This document shows, piece by piece, positions 17,641 to 18,195 of a stretch of DNA of 18,195 bases (positions within the stretch are counted from its first letter, which is position 1; every line of letters starts with the position of its first letter). The translations under genes and the position numbers were made by a program. Location: positions 1 to 18,195 of the forward strand of contig QEYB01000279.1 in assembly GCA_017562135.1 (NCBI GenBank). Reading direction: 5' to 3'. This stretch comes from Dipylidium caninum. Taxonomy: Eukaryota > Platyhelminthes > Cestoda > Cyclophyllidea > Dipylidiidae. The notes under the pieces were generated by a model. That model was not told the DNA's origin. It made no database searches and worked only from the letters and a program-made list of their open reading frames with translations.

Positions 17641-18195
17641 CAAACTTTTTTCAACGCCAGTCATCATCTTTTCCAACAATTTAACAAACAACGCATATAA
17701 CACATGACATAACGCATACATTACACCTAGGTGAATAGTAGGAATTTCCACGCTCCCAATGAAGTTACTACCAGATCACAAATGTCCACATAAGTGTAGC
17801 AATTGGTTAACACCCCGCGCCCACTATGCGAAACGCAAAGCACCGACACTCATCCTACTAACCTTATTTCATCACATCTCACAACAGACAACTCCTACAC
17901 TAGATTCCAAATAGTGAACAAGCTCGCCAATCACACCTCCAAACAGATCCCCCCCCAAAAACGCAAACCCTCTCTCCACACGAAGAAAGATACTGCAAGT
18001 ACAAACGCCAAAGACCCCACGGCCGATTGCATTTTTAGACTCAATCTCCGCCACTCATCTCCACTCTCAGTTCTTCTCCGCCTTCTCGCCCTCATGCAAA
18101 ATCGCAAATGCACGCGCTAGGAATCCCTGGTGATACTAAGAGAAATATTTTATGAAAATATGTGGCTACTTTGGGACACTGCATTTTTATCTCTC

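Larger units (their letters stand above)
16590..18195 (+). repeat. Dispersed pyrimidine-rich repeat, copy B (open at window end)
   Basis: This is the direct counterpart of 8321-10100 at an offset of about 8.12 kb, and it continues to the last base of the window. Best blocks are about 17110-17250, 17330-17640 and 17645-17840. The region 18080-18175 still matches 9985-10060 (ATGCAAATCGC-like and AAATATGTG...CTACYT blocks). Compared with copy A it lacks about 65-85 bp after the TGCC tract. It has a much longer CT-rich stretch at 16797-16892. No transposon protein or clear terminal inverted repeats were found inside the part visible. Confidence 0.8.

Noticed and set aside
8321..18195. LTR retrotransposon with the two direct repeats as LTRs
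   Set aside because: The repeats are old and of unequal length, no TG...CA ends, primer-binding site or polypurine tract was identified, and no gag or pol similarity is visible between them.
1..18195. GAGAGA at the first bases and TCTCTC at the last bases as terminal inverted repeats
   Set aside because: Only about six bases match, and the similarity does not extend inward. Simple dinucleotide sequence is enough to explain it.
1..18195. tRNA, rRNA, CRISPR array or bacterial-style operon
   Set aside because: No convincing B-box with partner arms, no rRNA core motif, no regularly spaced identical repeats with unique spacers, and no run of adjacent protein genes with ribosome-binding sites was found.

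Overview
The window looks like nuclear DNA of a multicellular eukaryote with short introns, probably an invertebrate. I base this on sparse coding signal, old dispersed repeats, low-complexity DNA, and splice-site-like motifs such as GTAAGT, GTGAGT, CTAAC and TTTGCAG. A flatworm is one possibility because of a 33-bp intron candidate and symmetric repeated exons, but nothing here proves the taxon. I recognise no known protein family, transposase, reverse transcriptase, rRNA, tRNA or CRISPR array. CpG is not depleted. Every gene call below is structural and low to moderate in confidence.

Layout. Positions 1-8320 are mostly unassigned: a cluster of TATA-like boxes (2273-2510), overlapping minus-strand open frames (3416-4032), one exon-like stretch ending at a GGTAAGT donor (about 4601-4783), and a 239-codon minus-strand open frame (6638-7357). 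Positions about 8321-10100 and about 16590-18195 are two diverged direct copies of one pyrimidine-rich repeat, offset by about 8.12 kb; the second copy runs off the window. Nested between them is an inverted pair of a second repeat (10455-10750 plus, 13274-13712 minus), with about 130 bp extra in the second copy. Positions 11.2-12.8 kb are visibly richer in G+C and CpG and carry a 212-codon open frame and a strong hairpin.

The most interesting stretch is 13.8-16.2 kb on the plus strand. A 33-bp intron candidate (14124-14156) joins two open segments. A degenerate GTGGAR low-complexity tract follows (14593-15020). Then comes a tandem array of an exon-plus-intron unit (15069-16019) with a period of about 250 bp. 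Its exons all sit between phase-1 splice sites and share the motifs EETP-x-x-KP and EDDSES...RIR. Lengths are 123, 147 and 210 nt for copies 1, 3 and 4, all multiples of three, and 143 nt for copy 2. Copy 2 is 4 nt short and frameshifted, and copy 3 carries a TAA, so the array is either a decaying gene or one whose exon use is selective. Joining copy 1 directly to copy 4 keeps one open frame to a TGA. I think this array is the best candidate for an undescribed gene in the window.
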